64,000 nt of DNA, taken from Mesorhizobium sp. M7A.F.Ca.US.008.03.1.1 (GTDB lineage Bacteria > Pseudomonadota > Alphaproteobacteria > Rhizobiales > Rhizobiaceae). This document shows, one piece after another, positions 1 through 8,035 of this stretch; position 1 is the first letter of the stretch, and every line of letters starts with the position of its first letter. The position numbers and the translations under genes were made by a program. The stretch covers positions 460,478-524,477 of the forward strand of contig NZ_RZRU01000003.1 in the NCBI RefSeq assembly GCF_003997495.1, in the 5' to 3' direction. Below the pieces are notes generated by a model. That model made no database searches, was not told the origin of the DNA, and worked only from the letters and a program-made list of their open reading frames with translations.

Positions 1-1
1 C

Positions 2-502
2 GCGCTCGAGGCGACGCGCCAGCTTGCCGGGCTTGTCGGCAAGGAAAGCGAAGGCGAAGCGCTGATCGCGGCGACAGATGCATATCTTTCGGAAGTTCGC
101 CGGCAACTGGTGCCGCTTTCGGCGCGGCCGATCTATGTCGTCAGCTTCATGGACCCGCGCAATGTGCGCGTCTATGGCGCAAAAAGCCTGTTTCAGGAGG
201 TGTTCGACCGCATCGGGCTCAGCAATGCCTGGACGGCCGAGACCAATTATTGGGGGTTTTCGACCGTCGGTATCGACGGGCTGGCGACATCCAGCGACGC
301 GCGCCTCGCCTATCTCGAACCCTTGCCCGAGGGCGCGGGCGGCACGCTGACCGAAAGCCCGGTCTGGAACGCCATGCCTTTCGTGCGCAACCGCTCGATC
401 ATGCGCCTTCCCGCCGTCCATATGTTCGGCGCCCTTCCGTCCGCCACCCGTTTTGCCCGGGTCCTGGCGTCGGCGATGACCGTGGAGGCCGCCCGTGGCT
501 GA
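2..502 (+). CDS. fhuD: Ferric-hydroxamate ABC transporter substrate-binding protein, 3' part (FhuD-like)
   Basis: The gene enters from the left edge, so only the last 166 codons are visible. The product is the C-terminal lobe of a class III periplasmic binding protein that hands ferric hydroxamate siderophores to the FhuB permease. It reads RPIYVVSFMDPRNVRVYG, then SLFQEVFDRIGLSNAW, then AMPFVRN, the order found in FhuD: a strand-turn, an NAW turn, and a PFVR segment near the end. The stop codon at 500-502 overlaps the GTG start of the next gene, indicating translational coupling. The N-terminus, including any signal peptide, lies outside the window. Identity as FhuD rather than another siderophore-binding protein rests on these motifs plus the adjacent fhuB. 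Confidence 0.85.
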   Translation, partial: ALEATRQLAGLVGKESEGEALIAATDAYLSEVRRQLVPLSARPIYVVSFMDPRNVRVYGAKSLFQEVFDRIGLSNAWTAETNYWGFSTVGIDGLATSSDARLAYLEPLPEGAGGTLTESPVWNAMPFVRNRSIMRLPAVHMFGALPSATRFARVLASAMTVEAARG

Positions 503-2546
503 TGATGCTGCGGCCATTGCCCAAGGGGGGAAGCATGCATCTGCCGGCCGGGCCTCCGCGTGGCGCTTTTTCAGCAATCAGCCGGTAGGCGCGATCCTGC
601 TTTGCGCGATGCTGCTCGCGGCGGCGGCAGCGGCAACCGTCTCAAACCTCACCGTGCAGCTGTCATCGGCGCTCTGGCTCCAATCGCTCGCCGCCCCCGA
701 CATCGATGACATGCGGCAGGTGCTCGTCCACTACGCCTTCCTGCCCAGGCTTGCCGTCAGCCTTCTGTGCGGTGCGGCGCTCGGGCTTGCCGGAACCGTC
801 CTGCAACAGGTTCTGCGCAACCCGTTGGCCTCGCCCGAAACGGTCGGCGTCTCGGCCGGCGCCTACCTGGCGCTGGCGCTGGCGACGCTTTTGTCGCCGT
901 CCCTGCTTGCCTTCGGCCGCGAATGGGTGGCGCTGGCCGGCGCATTCATGGCTCTTGCCGCCGTCTTCGCTCTGTCCTGGCATAAGGGCCTGTCGCCGCT
1001 TTCCGTTGTGCTGGCGGGGCTTGTGGTCAGCCTCTATGCCGGAGCCATCGGTGCCGCTCTCATTGTGCTGCGGCATGAATGGCTGGCCAGCCTGTTCATC
1101 TGGGGCGCCGGTTCGCTCGGCCAGCAGGACTGGTCGACGACGCTGTGGCTTTTGCCACGCATCGGCGCAGCGGCGCTTGCGATCTTCCTCATGGTGCGGC
1201 CGCTGACCCTGCTTGGCCTCGACGACGAAGGCGCGCGCAGCCTTGGCGTGCCGCTCGGCGCCTATCGCTTCGCGGGGTTGGCGGCGGCCGTCGCCCTGAT
1301 CGCCTTCGTCGTTGCCGCTGTCGGCGTCATCGGTTTCGTCGGCCTGGCCGCGGCCACCCTTGCGCGTATCGGCGGCGCCCGCCGGCTGGGCCAGCAGCTG
1401 GTGATGGCGCCGCTCATTGGCGGCGCATTGCTGTGGGCCGCCGACCAAGCTGTGCAGATCACCACCGGACCGCAAGGCGACCTGCTGCCGACTGGAGCGA
1501 TCACAGCACTTCTCGGCGCGCCGCTGCTGCTCTGGCTGCTGCCGCGTCTTGCCCTTGGTTCGGAAGCCCCGGCACTCGGTTCAGAACGCCTGCCGCGCGC
1601 ACGCCGGCCCGGCCTCGCGCTGGGGGCGATCGGCCTGGCTCTGCTTCTGCTGCTCGGGTTGGCCCTGCTCTATGGACCGGGTCCGCATGGCTGGACCTTC
1701 GCCTTCGGCGACGAGCTGCAGCCTTTGCTGTCGTGGCGGTGGCCTCGCGTGCTTGCCGCGCTGAGTGCCGGCGCCATGCTGGCGCTTGCCGGGCTGATGA
1801 TGCAGCGGCTGACCGGCAATCCGATGGCCAGCCCCGAGGTGCTTGGCATCAGCGCCGGTGCCGCGCTCGGCATGATGGTGGCGCTGTTTGCGCTCGTCGA
1901 TGCCGGACGCCCGGTTCAGACGGCGGCGGCAACCATAGGCGCCTTCGCCGCTTTGCTGGTGACTCTGGCGATCGGCCGCCGTGCCGCCTATGCGCCGGAG
2001 CGGCTGCTGCTCGCCGGCGTTGCCCTGACGGCCTTGTTCGACGCGCTGATCCTGGTGCTCACCGCCACCGGCGATCCGCGTGCCATGCTGCTGCTCAACT
2101 GGCTGACCGGTTCGACCTATGGCGTCGATGTCGGCGCCGCCCTTTTGACCGGCGGCATTGCCGTCTGCCTCTTCGCGCTCGCGCCTTTCTTCATGCGCTG
2201 GCTCGACATCCTGCCGCTCGGCTCCGCCGCCGTTCAAGGCCTGGGCATTGACCTGAAGAGGACGCGGCTTCTCGTGCTGCTGGTGGTCGCGGCACTCACC
2301 GCTGCCTCGACGCTGATCGTCGGTCCGCTGACCTTCATCGGCCTCATGGCGCCGCACCTAGCCCGTCGCCTTGGCCTCTCCCGTGCGCTGCCGCAGGCCA
2401 TTGGCGCGGTGCTCGCCGGCGCGCTGATCATGGTCGCCGCCGACTGGGTGGGCCGCACCGCCATCTTCCCGCGCCAGATCCCGGCCGGTCTCGTCGCCAC
2501 GCTCATCGGCGGCCCGGTGCTGATGTGGCTGCTGCGCCGCCGCTGA
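495..2546 (+). CDS. fhuB: Ferric-hydroxamate ABC transporter permease FhuB (double-length)
   Basis: Inner-membrane permease of 683 residues, the length expected for FhuB, which carries two fused FecCD-type permease halves. Each half holds a run of hydrophobic helices and a GLAGTVLQQVLRNPLASPE-like segment: residues about 95-125 in the first half, and AGLMMQRLTGNPMASPEVLG in the second. These are the classic glycine/proline-rich signatures of this permease family. Each half also has the G(F)IGLxAPHLAR-type loop that contacts the ATPase. GTG at 495 is chosen because it overlaps the fhuD stop by 8 nt. The ATPase gene (fhuC) is not in the window and presumably lies to the left. Regulation by iron is expected but the promoter is not visible. 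Confidence 0.9.
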   Translation: MADDAAAIAQGGKHASAGRASAWRFFSNQPVGAILLCAMLLAAAAAATVSNLTVQLSSALWLQSLAAPDIDDMRQVLVHYAFLPRLAVSLLCGAALGLAGTVLQQVLRNPLASPETVGVSAGAYLALALATLLSPSLLAFGREWVALAGAFMALAAVFALSWHKGLSPLSVVLAGLVVSLYAGAIGAALIVLRHEWLASLFIWGAGSLGQQDWSTTLWLLPRIGAAALAIFLMVRPLTLLGLDDEGARSLGVPLGAYRFAGLAAAVALIAFVVAAVGVIGFVGLAAATLARIGGARRLGQQLVMAPLIGGALLWAADQAVQITTGPQGDLLPTGAITALLGAPLLLWLLPRLALGSEAPALGSERLPRARRPGLALGAIGLALLLLLGLALLYGPGPHGWTFAFGDELQPLLSWRWPRVLAALSAGAMLALAGLMMQRLTGNPMASPEVLGISAGAALGMMVALFALVDAGRPVQTAAATIGAFAALLVTLAIGRRAAYAPERLLLAGVALTALFDALILVLTATGDPRAMLLLNWLTGSTYGVDVGAALLTGGIAVCLFALAPFFMRWLDILPLGSAAVQGLGIDLKRTRLLVLLVVAALTAASTLIVGPLTFIGLMAPHLARRLGLSRALPQAIGAVLAGALIMVAADWVGRTAIFPRQIPAGLVATLIGGPVLMWLLRRR

Positions 2547-2562
2547 CCGTTTTGCCCCTGGA

Positions 2563-2592
2563 GATATCCATGTCCAAGATATCCATGTCCAA
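2563..2592 (+). repeat. Tandem 15-bp duplication over the esterase start codon
   Basis: The unit GATATCCATGTCCAA occurs twice without a gap (2563-2577 and 2578-2592). It is five codons long, so the frame is kept and two ATG codons are offered, at 2570 and 2585. Only the first has the GGAG ribosome-binding site at good distance. Confidence 0.85.
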
Positions 2593-3472
2593 CGCGATGC
2601 CAGCCTTGATCGCCGACACGACGGTCCACGACTTTGTCCCGGCGCAGGGCGGCGCCCCCTGGCGGATATTCCTGCATGTGCCGTCCGGGCCGGTGCCCGA
2701 GGCCGGCTGGCCGGTCCTCTACATGACCGACGGTAACGCCGTCATCGGCACGGCGGTCGACGCCATGCGCGCGCAGGCCTTCTATCCCACGGGCACCAAT
2801 GTCGGCTGGGGCGTCATCGTCGCCATCGGCTATCCCGTCGAGGGCGCCTATGACCCGCTGCGCCGCTCATGGGACCTCGGTCCGCCGCCGGGCAAGGCCT
2901 ATCCGCCCTTCTACGAGGGCACGCCCGAAGTGCGGACCGGTGGGGCAGGGGAATTCCTTGCCTTCATCGAGGACGAGCTGAAGCCATGGGTCGCCAGTCG
3001 GGTCGCGGTCGATGCAAGCCGCCAGGCGCTTTACGGCCATTCCTTCGGTGGCCTGTTTGCGCTCTACGCCCTGTTCACGCGGCCTTCTTCCTTCCAGACC
3101 TGGATCGCGGCGAGCCCCGCCATCTATTGGGAAGACCGCGCCATCGACCGCTTTCTCGAAGCGTTCGAGGCCGCCGTGCCCGATGGCCTGACGACGACCA
3201 TGATCCTGTCGGCCGGCGAATACGAGACCGACAAGCTGGCGTCGTTCCAGATTGGTGCCGAGGACGAGGAAAAGCGCCTGCAGCAGAAGAAGGTGACACG
3301 TACCGACGCATTCGCGCGAGCCATGGCGGAGCGTCTTGATGCTCTCCCGGGCGTGCGCGCAAGCTTCGAACTGCATGCCGGCGAAAACCACATGTCGATC
3401 CTGCCGGTCACCGTCAATCGTGCGGTGCAGGCGGCGTTTGCGGTGAGGGAGAAGGATACCGCCCTTTGCTGA
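2570..3472 (+). CDS. Alpha/beta hydrolase of the esterase D family, probably siderophore esterase
   Basis: A 300-residue alpha/beta-hydrolase-fold protein. The nucleophile elbow is GHSFGG and a C-terminal histidine lies in GENHMSILP. A WEDRAIDRFLEAF stretch and the overall pattern match the esterase D/IroE group, which hydrolyses ester siderophores after uptake. It begins 23 nt after the fhuB stop, so it is probably co-transcribed, and it could release iron from an imported siderophore; that role is inference from context. ATG at 2570 has GGAG at 2560-2563. A longer reading frame from 2525 overlaps fhuB and is less likely. The first codons are a perfect tandem 15-bp duplication that repeats the start codon. 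No signal peptide is seen, so action is probably cytoplasmic. Confidence 0.8.
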   Translation: MSKISMSNAMPALIADTTVHDFVPAQGGAPWRIFLHVPSGPVPEAGWPVLYMTDGNAVIGTAVDAMRAQAFYPTGTNVGWGVIVAIGYPVEGAYDPLRRSWDLGPPPGKAYPPFYEGTPEVRTGGAGEFLAFIEDELKPWVASRVAVDASRQALYGHSFGGLFALYALFTRPSSFQTWIAASPAIYWEDRAIDRFLEAFEAAVPDGLTTTMILSAGEYETDKLASFQIGAEDEEKRLQQKKVTRTDAFARAMAERLDALPGVRASFELHAGENHMSILPVTVNRAVQAAFAVREKDTALC

Positions 3473-3505
3473 ACGCTGCAGCAAGGCGGTCGGCGCCTCG
3501 CGCTG

Positions 3506-4003
3506 TCATTCCTGTGAGGGGGAGGCGCTCAATCGGCGGTACGAGACGCCGCCGAAGTTTGCCGTCACAAAATCCGTGACGGACATCTTGCGCTTGCCTC
3601 CGTCGCTGCAGGCGTAAACCGGCCAACCGGCATCGCTGCATTCTCTGGCAGCGCAGATGCGCGCCAGGCAGTTCCCGATAGTCAGCCGGAAGCCGCCCTT
3701 GCCGGCGAAGCCTTGCAACAGGCTGCCGTCCGCCGAGCGCCATGTCCGCGCACGGAATTCCGCCCGCAAAAGCAGGGGTTCGAGAGGGACCGCAAGGTTG
3801 CTTTCGCCGGCACGCCCTGTGAGCTGCAGACGGAAGCGCGCCATCGCGGTCGCGTATGCGGTCACAAGATCCGCTTGGCGAAAATAGGCGGTTGCCAGGC
3901 TTGAGCGGTCAAGCAGATGAGACGTCCACTCGCCTGCCTCTACCGGCCTCAGCAAGGCAACAAAGGCAAGAAAGGCAAGAAAGACGAAGCAAGCTCGTGA
4001 CAT
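3506..4003 (-). CDS. Small secreted protein of unknown function
   Basis: I do not recognise this 165-residue protein. It starts with a clear signal sequence: MSR, then a hydrophobic core FVFLAFLAFVALL, then a likely cleavage site after VEA. The mature part has four cysteines clustered late (NCLARICAARECSDAGWPVYACSD), suggesting two disulfides in the periplasm, and ends with a segment that includes FGGVSYRRL. ATG at 4003 is preferred over the upstream in-frame start at 4072 because it places the signal peptide at the N-terminus. The gene converges with the iron-esterase gene. The signal core is encoded by a short repeated codon pattern (TTTCTTGCC units). Context gives no functional hint beyond being wedged between an esterase gene and a relic of that esterase. 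Confidence 0.55.
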   Translation of the reverse strand: MSRACFVFLAFLAFVALLRPVEAGEWTSHLLDRSSLATAYFRQADLVTAYATAMARFRLQLTGRAGESNLAVPLEPLLLRAEFRARTWRSADGSLLQGFAGKGGFRLTIGNCLARICAARECSDAGWPVYACSDGGKRKMSVTDFVTANFGGVSYRRLSASPSQE

Positions 4004-4077
4004 TTCCAGCAGCCATATCGATCTCGGCGTGCCGGTTTGCCCCCCGGTTGCCCTCCTATAACATCCCGCCAATCGGT

Positions 4078-4242
4078 GCCCGGCGCAAGCCGCTTGCTGA
4101 GGCAGTCCAGAAGGCCGCCGAGCAAAGGCGTCTGGACCCGAAGACGGTGACCCGCATCGACGAACTTATGTGGGCGATGACGGAGCGGCTTGATGCTCAC
4201 CCGGGCGTGCGCGCGAGCTCCGAACTGCATGCCGGCCCCGTG
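4078..4242 (+). pseudogene. Relic of a second copy of the esterase 3' end
   Basis: The read-through peptide contains KTVTRIDELMWAMTERLDAH and GVRASSELHAG, nearly the same as the C-terminal part of the esterase at 2570-3472 (KVTRTDAFARAMAERLDAL, GVRASFELHAG). At DNA level 4174-4236 and 3320-3382 align over 63 bases without gaps and with 6 mismatches. After ELHAG the similarity ends: the histidine motif is missing, and there is no upstream nucleophile region. This is therefore a non-functional fragment of a paralogous or duplicated esterase gene, not an expressed gene. Confidence 0.7.
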
Positions 4243-4319
4243 GGTGCGAGGTCTGCGTCAGCCGAACGTCGATATGCCATCGCAACATAATGAAATCGGT
4301 GATTAGTTTTTTGGTTCGC

Positions 4320-4348
4320 TTGTCACTGCCTTTGACGAGGTGTCTATT
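4320..4348 (+). promoter_or_regulatory. Possible promoter of the orphan membrane gene
   Basis: TTGTCA at 4320-4325 and TCTATT at 4343-4348 are separated by 17 bases, 23 bases before the chosen ATG at 4372. The region is distinctly AT-rich. The -10 match is only moderate. Confidence 0.3.
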
Positions 4349-4371
4349 TAAAACAGGTGGCGGGGGATGGA

Positions 4372-5640
4372 ATGGACAATCTGATATATTTTTTGATCGA
4401 ATTGCTCCGAGATAGAAGTGTTGAACTGCCTGATAAAACTGGTGGTAACGCCAGAGCGCTCGTTGCCCAGCAAACGGTCTTGTACGATGAGCTCAGATCT
4501 CTGTTTCAGGACGTGCCATTTCAGACCGAAAATGCCTCCGGAAGTGCGAGCATAAGCGATCTGGCAGACAAAGTACTTAGGGAGTGTCGTGCATTGCTGG
4601 ACAATAGTCCGGCTCTTTTTGTCCAGAGTAGAGATAAATCAATAGTTAGCGGAATCTTACCGATACTTCGTGATGACGACATGCAGCAACTCCGTTCCTT
4701 TATTAAGGTGTCCATAGCAGGTAGGTCAGCAGAGCAGGCAAAACAATTTGGCATCGTTGCTGCAGCTGCTTTGATCGTGGAATCAAACGATTCGATCAAA
4801 GGCCCCCTCATAGACAGCCAAGAGTTGATCGGCAGAGATGGCTTGTCTCTGATAATTCAGATCGGGATATACAATGCTCATAAAATTGAGCAGGCAAAGG
4901 AGCCTGAGCGCGCCGCTTCCGTAAGTAATGAAATCGCTGCGCTTACGGCGAGTCTGCAGAACTATCGCGCCGAATTCGAAAAGGAACGTGCGGATCAAAG
5001 AGGGCAATTGGACGTTCTCTCCGCGGCTGGAGTCGACATCGATGAGAAGTCGCAGCAGGCAGTCGCAGCACTGGCGGGATTTCAGAATGATCTTCTGAAC
5101 CATGAGAATGCAATCCGTGAGGAATGGAAGCTCGACCGGGCTCGCCTCAATTGGAACACCCGTTATTTGGAGGCACGGCGCGGGTTCCAAATTGGCTGCG
5201 TTATCTTGTTTGCCTTCCTCGCGGTGACGATGGCTGTCGCATATCTCTTTGGGCCGGCTATTGTAGCGTCTGTGAACCATTTTGACGTCGCCCTCTTCTT
5301 GAGCGGAGGATCGGTTGGCACCGCTATCGCGCATCAATTCAGCCGTCTTGTCATCTTCTCTGTTCCAATCCTTGTCTATCTGTGGATGTTGAAGGCGGTC
5401 ATGCGGTATTTCATGCGATCGATGCTCCTGATGGATGACGCCAGACAGCGCGAGACGATGCTCGATACGTATTTCTTGCTCACGGAAAAGGGGCGGGCAG
5501 ATGAGCGCGACAGGCCTCTCATTCTTTGGGCGTTGTTCCGGCAGACGCCTGGTCACGGCCCCGACGGTATTGAGCCACCCGATTTCACCGAGGTCATCAA
5601 TGCGGGCTTCAATCGGGCCAAGGCCCCGCTGCAAGGTTGA
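4372..5640 (+). CDS. Membrane protein with coiled coil, unknown function
   Basis: A 422-residue protein I cannot assign to a function. The N-terminal 170 residues are mixed alpha/beta without known motifs. Residues about 172-270 are rich in Glu, Gln, Lys and Arg, with heptad-like spacing that suggests a coiled coil. Two membrane helices follow, at about 270-300 (CVILFAFLAVTMAVAYLFG) and 322-347 (LVIFSVPILVYLWMLKAVM), leaving a soluble C-terminal tail of about 75 residues. ATG at 4372 is chosen over GTG 4357 because a G-rich site (GGGGGA, 4362-4367) precedes it. Codon use is AT-richer than in neighbouring genes, a sign of transfer. It sits alone, with no partner gene on the same strand. Confidence 0.6.
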   Translation: MDNLIYFLIELLRDRSVELPDKTGGNARALVAQQTVLYDELRSLFQDVPFQTENASGSASISDLADKVLRECRALLDNSPALFVQSRDKSIVSGILPILRDDDMQQLRSFIKVSIAGRSAEQAKQFGIVAAAALIVESNDSIKGPLIDSQELIGRDGLSLIIQIGIYNAHKIEQAKEPERAASVSNEIAALTASLQNYRAEFEKERADQRGQLDVLSAAGVDIDEKSQQAVAALAGFQNDLLNHENAIREEWKLDRARLNWNTRYLEARRGFQIGCVILFAFLAVTMAVAYLFGPAIVASVNHFDVALFLSGGSVGTAIAHQFSRLVIFSVPILVYLWMLKAVMRYFMRSMLLMDDARQRETMLDTYFLLTEKGRADERDRPLILWALFRQTPGHGPDGIEPPDFTEVINAGFNRAKAPLQG

Positions 5641-5736
5641 ATGAGAACAGCCGCCGAAGTCCCGGAACAAACCGTAGGCACGCAGATGCGAATGCGCTGT
5701 CGGCAGAGCTGGCGTTTTTACAACACGCCGCAATTC

Positions 5737-6177
5737 TTATGCGGCGCGAGCCGGCGGCAGCTCGAACAGAGTGGCGCCGTTCTCCCGGCCGCGCTCGACA
5801 TAGCCGATAACGCCGAACCATCTTGCGACATCCGGCCCCTGCAGCCAACTGCGCGAGTGGATGGCGAGGTTGCCGGCAAGCGCCTGGATGTGCCGGATAT
5901 GCCGCTTGCAGAAGCGGACGGTCGCAGCACGGAAGAAATCCTCCCGTGCGGCGAACAGCGTGTCGGCGGCATCGCTGTTCTCATGCCAGGCGATGATCGC
6001 GACGGCCTTGTCGTCCTCGACAAGCGCGTGCGCGCGGCCTTCCTTCAAATTCATCATCAGATTGTCGTAGGCGATCTTGCTGTCCTTGCCGGCCGCCACA
6101 TATTCGTCCGACATCCGCTTGGACAGACCGCGAAAGACATCCTCCAGATCCCCAAGCGTTGCTGCGCGTGCTCTCAT
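5737..6177 (-). CDS. GNAT-like acetyltransferase-fold protein, unconfirmed
   Basis: A 146-residue protein with an acetyltransferase-like layout. The N-terminal MRARAATLGDLEDVF resembles the usual first strand-helix, the central AHALVEDDKAVAIIAW looks like strands of the core sheet, and a C-terminal ARWFGVIGYVERGRENGATLFEL segment looks like the last helix-strand-turn of GNAT proteins. The canonical acetyl-CoA loop (Q/R-x-x-G-x-G/A) is not evident, so it may be a divergent or phage-type member such as DUF2833. A TCCTCC on the plus strand just outside 6177 is the complement of a strong GGAGGA ribosome-binding site. It stands alone between the orphan membrane gene and the toxin-antitoxin pair. 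Function and substrate are unknown. Confidence 0.5.
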   Translation of the reverse strand: MRARAATLGDLEDVFRGLSKRMSDEYVAAGKDSKIAYDNLMMNLKEGRAHALVEDDKAVAIIAWHENSDAADTLFAAREDFFRAATVRFCKRHIRHIQALAGNLAIHSRSWLQGPDVARWFGVIGYVERGRENGATLFELPPARAA

Positions 6178-6405
6178 TTCTCCTCCTAGCGCCCCGGCAG
6201 GCAGTTTGCCCTAGGGATGAGGGGTGGCCAAGAAAATTAAATCCGCATGTAGGCAGAAGAGCGCAAACTTGTTTCGGCCAATGATGCTTGCGGTGACGTT
6301 GGCCAGCTTTTACGGCCACCCTGCTGGCCGTTACCAAGCCGCAGATATTTTGGCTGCGACGCCCGGGTGAGCCGACGCCTTGCACACAGCGCCCACGCGG
6401 CCAGA
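6178..6405. other. Gap between the GNAT-like gene and the toxin gene
   Basis: No convincing gene. A GGCCAGC...GCTGGCC inverted repeat around 6301-6329 could form a hairpin downstream of the toxin gene, but it lacks a T-tract for an intrinsic terminator. Nothing else is seen. Confidence 0.4.
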
Positions 6406-6915
6406 TTAGCGGCCGGCCGGGGGATGCAGCCTTGTGTCGAGAGCAAAAGTTTCCTGGAGCTTCAGCGCATAGGTGTCTGCCGCTACGCTTGCCACGAAGA
6501 TCAAGTTCCAGCTATGTGAAGAGACCGCACTCGGTATCGCCACCACGCGATGGCTCATCAGAAGGTCATCCCCGAATGCCTGCTGACCCGCGCTTGGTAT
6601 ACCAGGGCGCAGCCAGTTCGGATTGGGCACGCTTGCAGGATCAACGACATGTATAGCCGATGCATCGCTGATGACAGCGGCTGTTAACGTGTGAGGAACT
6701 GTGTCGAGGGCGCGAAAACCCTTATGTACGGCGACTTCGAGGATAGCCGTGGCGGGATCGATCGAGCAGTACACAGCTCTTACGCCTTTGCTGTTCCAGC
6801 GGCCGCCGACCCGGTAGGCACCTTCGCCACTATTCCATGTCGCGGCATGGATGGCTTGGTCAAGCCGCCACGCGATGAGTTCCGTTCCTCCGAGCGCTAT
6901 TGGCAGAGGCGTCAT
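6406..6915 (-). CDS. RES-domain toxin of a type II toxin-antitoxin system
   Basis: A 169-residue RES-domain protein. The family signature is clear: an N-terminal AWR, then GEGAYRVGGRWNSKGVRAVY, then CSIDPATAILEVAVH. It ends after PPAGR, near the usual length of 150-170. RES toxins of the Xre-RES class fold like ADP-ribosyltransferases and deplete cellular NAD+. The arginine, tyrosine and glutamate that line the predicted pocket are all present, so the toxin looks intact. Its ATG overlaps the stop of the upstream antitoxin gene by four bases (ATGA), the normal coupled layout in which antitoxin is made first. Regulation comes from the shared promoter and operator at 7411-7455. Confidence 0.88.
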   Translation of the reverse strand: MTPLPIALGGTELIAWRLDQAIHAATWNSGEGAYRVGGRWNSKGVRAVYCSIDPATAILEVAVHKGFRALDTVPHTLTAAVISDASAIHVVDPASVPNPNWLRPGIPSAGQQAFGDDLLMSHRVVAIPSAVSSHSWNLIFVASVAADTYALKLQETFALDTRLHPPAGR

Positions 6916-7397
6916 GCATAGACGCCGTATTCAAGTCGTTCGAGATAGTCTTCGACCAGTTCCACGCCGGCGGGAGTGCCCAGAAGATCGATCGGACGGC
7001 GCTGGTCGAGACCGATCGCCGGGCGCTCCAACCATTGCTCAGCTTCCGCCTGCGTGCCGAGGACATCCGTCGCCTTCGCCAGGATCTCTGCGAATTTCCA
7101 AGTCCGTCCGCTTTGCTCTTGGCTAAGGGGCTTGGATGGAGCGTCTTTGCGGCGCTGCCAGGTTCGCAGGCTCATACCAACCGCCTTTTCGAGGGACGCC
7201 GTCTTGTCAATGAAGACCAGTTGCTCGACGAGATGGTTTAGCGCCGAGGCCGGCAGGCCACTTAGAAGCAATTCATGCGCATCAAGTGCGCTGGTCAATC
7301 GACGCGACAATATACGAGACCCGCCGAGCAGTGCCTCCACTCGTTGGAGACCGCCGTCTCTCGCTTCCGTAACGACCTTATCCGCCGTAGTCGTCAT
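6912..7397 (-). CDS. Xre/MbcA/ParS-type antitoxin of the RES toxin
   Basis: A 161-residue antitoxin. The central region has the helix-rich Xre-like DNA-binding part (KAVGMSLRTWQRRK is the likely recognition helix). The C-terminal part is the toxin-binding DUF2384 domain, with EAEQWLERPAIGLDQRRPID, a strongly conserved WL..P..L....P.D motif. ATG at 7397 is chosen because AGGAGG lies seven bases upstream; an in-frame start at 7427 would fall inside the operator. It is the first gene of a two-gene operon with the RES toxin and, by family knowledge, represses its own promoter and blocks the toxin active site. The pair probably belongs to a transferred accessory segment near tRNA-Phe. Confidence 0.87.
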   Translation of the reverse strand: MTTTADKVVTEARDGGLQRVEALLGGSRILSRRLTSALDAHELLLSGLPASALNHLVEQLVFIDKTASLEKAVGMSLRTWQRRKDAPSKPLSQEQSGRTWKFAEILAKATDVLGTQAEAEQWLERPAIGLDQRRPIDLLGTPAGVELVEDYLERLEYGVYA

Positions 7398-7410
7398 GTG
7401 CGCCTCCTGC

Positions 7411-7441
7411 GTCAACTGTCGCGTCAAATATGACAGTTGAC
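7411..7441 (-). promoter_or_regulatory. Palindromic operator of the Xre-RES operon
   Basis: GTCAACTGTC (7411-7420) and GACAGTTGAC (7432-7441) form a perfect 10-bp inverted repeat with an 11-base spacer, immediately upstream of the antitoxin ribosome-binding site. It covers the -10 element at 7427-7432, the position expected for autorepression by the antitoxin. Confidence 0.75.
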
Positions 7442-7455
7442 GGTGGCGATTTCAA
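7427..7455 (-). promoter_or_regulatory. Promoter of the Xre-RES operon
   Basis: On the minus strand TTGAAA (7450-7455) and CATATT (7427-7432) are 17 bases apart, a good sigma-70-type match. Transcription would start about 25 bases before the antitoxin ATG, inside the operator palindrome. Confidence 0.6.
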
Positions 7456-7638
7456 GTGGGCAGCGCGGGCGCTGCTTGAACCCAGTCCGGACCATATGAC
7501 CGGGTGCGCGGCGTCGGTAGCCAGATGATTAGAATTAAGGCCGGAAAGGCGGTCGTATTTGACGTAGTGGGCAGGGTCTTAACGGCGCGCAAGACGGCTA
7601 AGCGTCCAACGATTAAGTTATTGATATTGTTTAGAAAA

Positions 7639-7714
<76 letters not shown>

Positions 7715-7786
7715 CTGTTCCGGCAAACGAAAACTCGCAGACCGGAATTCATCGAGACACCGTGGGCGCCCCTTGAAAGCGCGTGG

Positions 7787-7814
7787 GTTATAGCACGGGA
7801 ATTCGGCCTGTCCA
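7787..7814 (-). promoter_or_regulatory. Probable tRNA-Phe promoter
   Basis: On the minus strand TGGACA (7809-7814) and TATAAC (7787-7792) are separated by 16 bases, about 75 bases before the mature tRNA 5' end. Confidence 0.45.
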
Positions 7815-8035
7815 GCGCCTTGGTGGCGATTTCAGGCAGGAAAAGCGATGCCGTGCGGTGCCCCGGTTTCCATGCTGCTTGCAGGCCGGAATGGCGCACG
7901 GCATGGGACGATCCGGCCTTCGCCATTCTTGTCCGTGCCGCTATTGCCGGCTGACATGCCGTGGCGCTGCCTTTGGCCGGCGATCGACTCGCACCAATGC
8001 ATTTGCGGCTCGGACACGCCACTGGTCGCCGCCAT
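7815..8035. other. Gap between the tRNA-Phe promoter and the MelR-like regulator gene
   Basis: No gene with plausible codon use. The short open frames here are random GC-rich readings. This gap follows the 3' end of the regulator gene. No terminator with a T-tract is seen. Confidence 0.4.

Noticed and set aside
7443..7638. Possible gene between the antitoxin promoter and tRNA-Phe
   Set aside because: The 7504 frame runs into the tRNA in antisense and lacks a ribosome-binding site.
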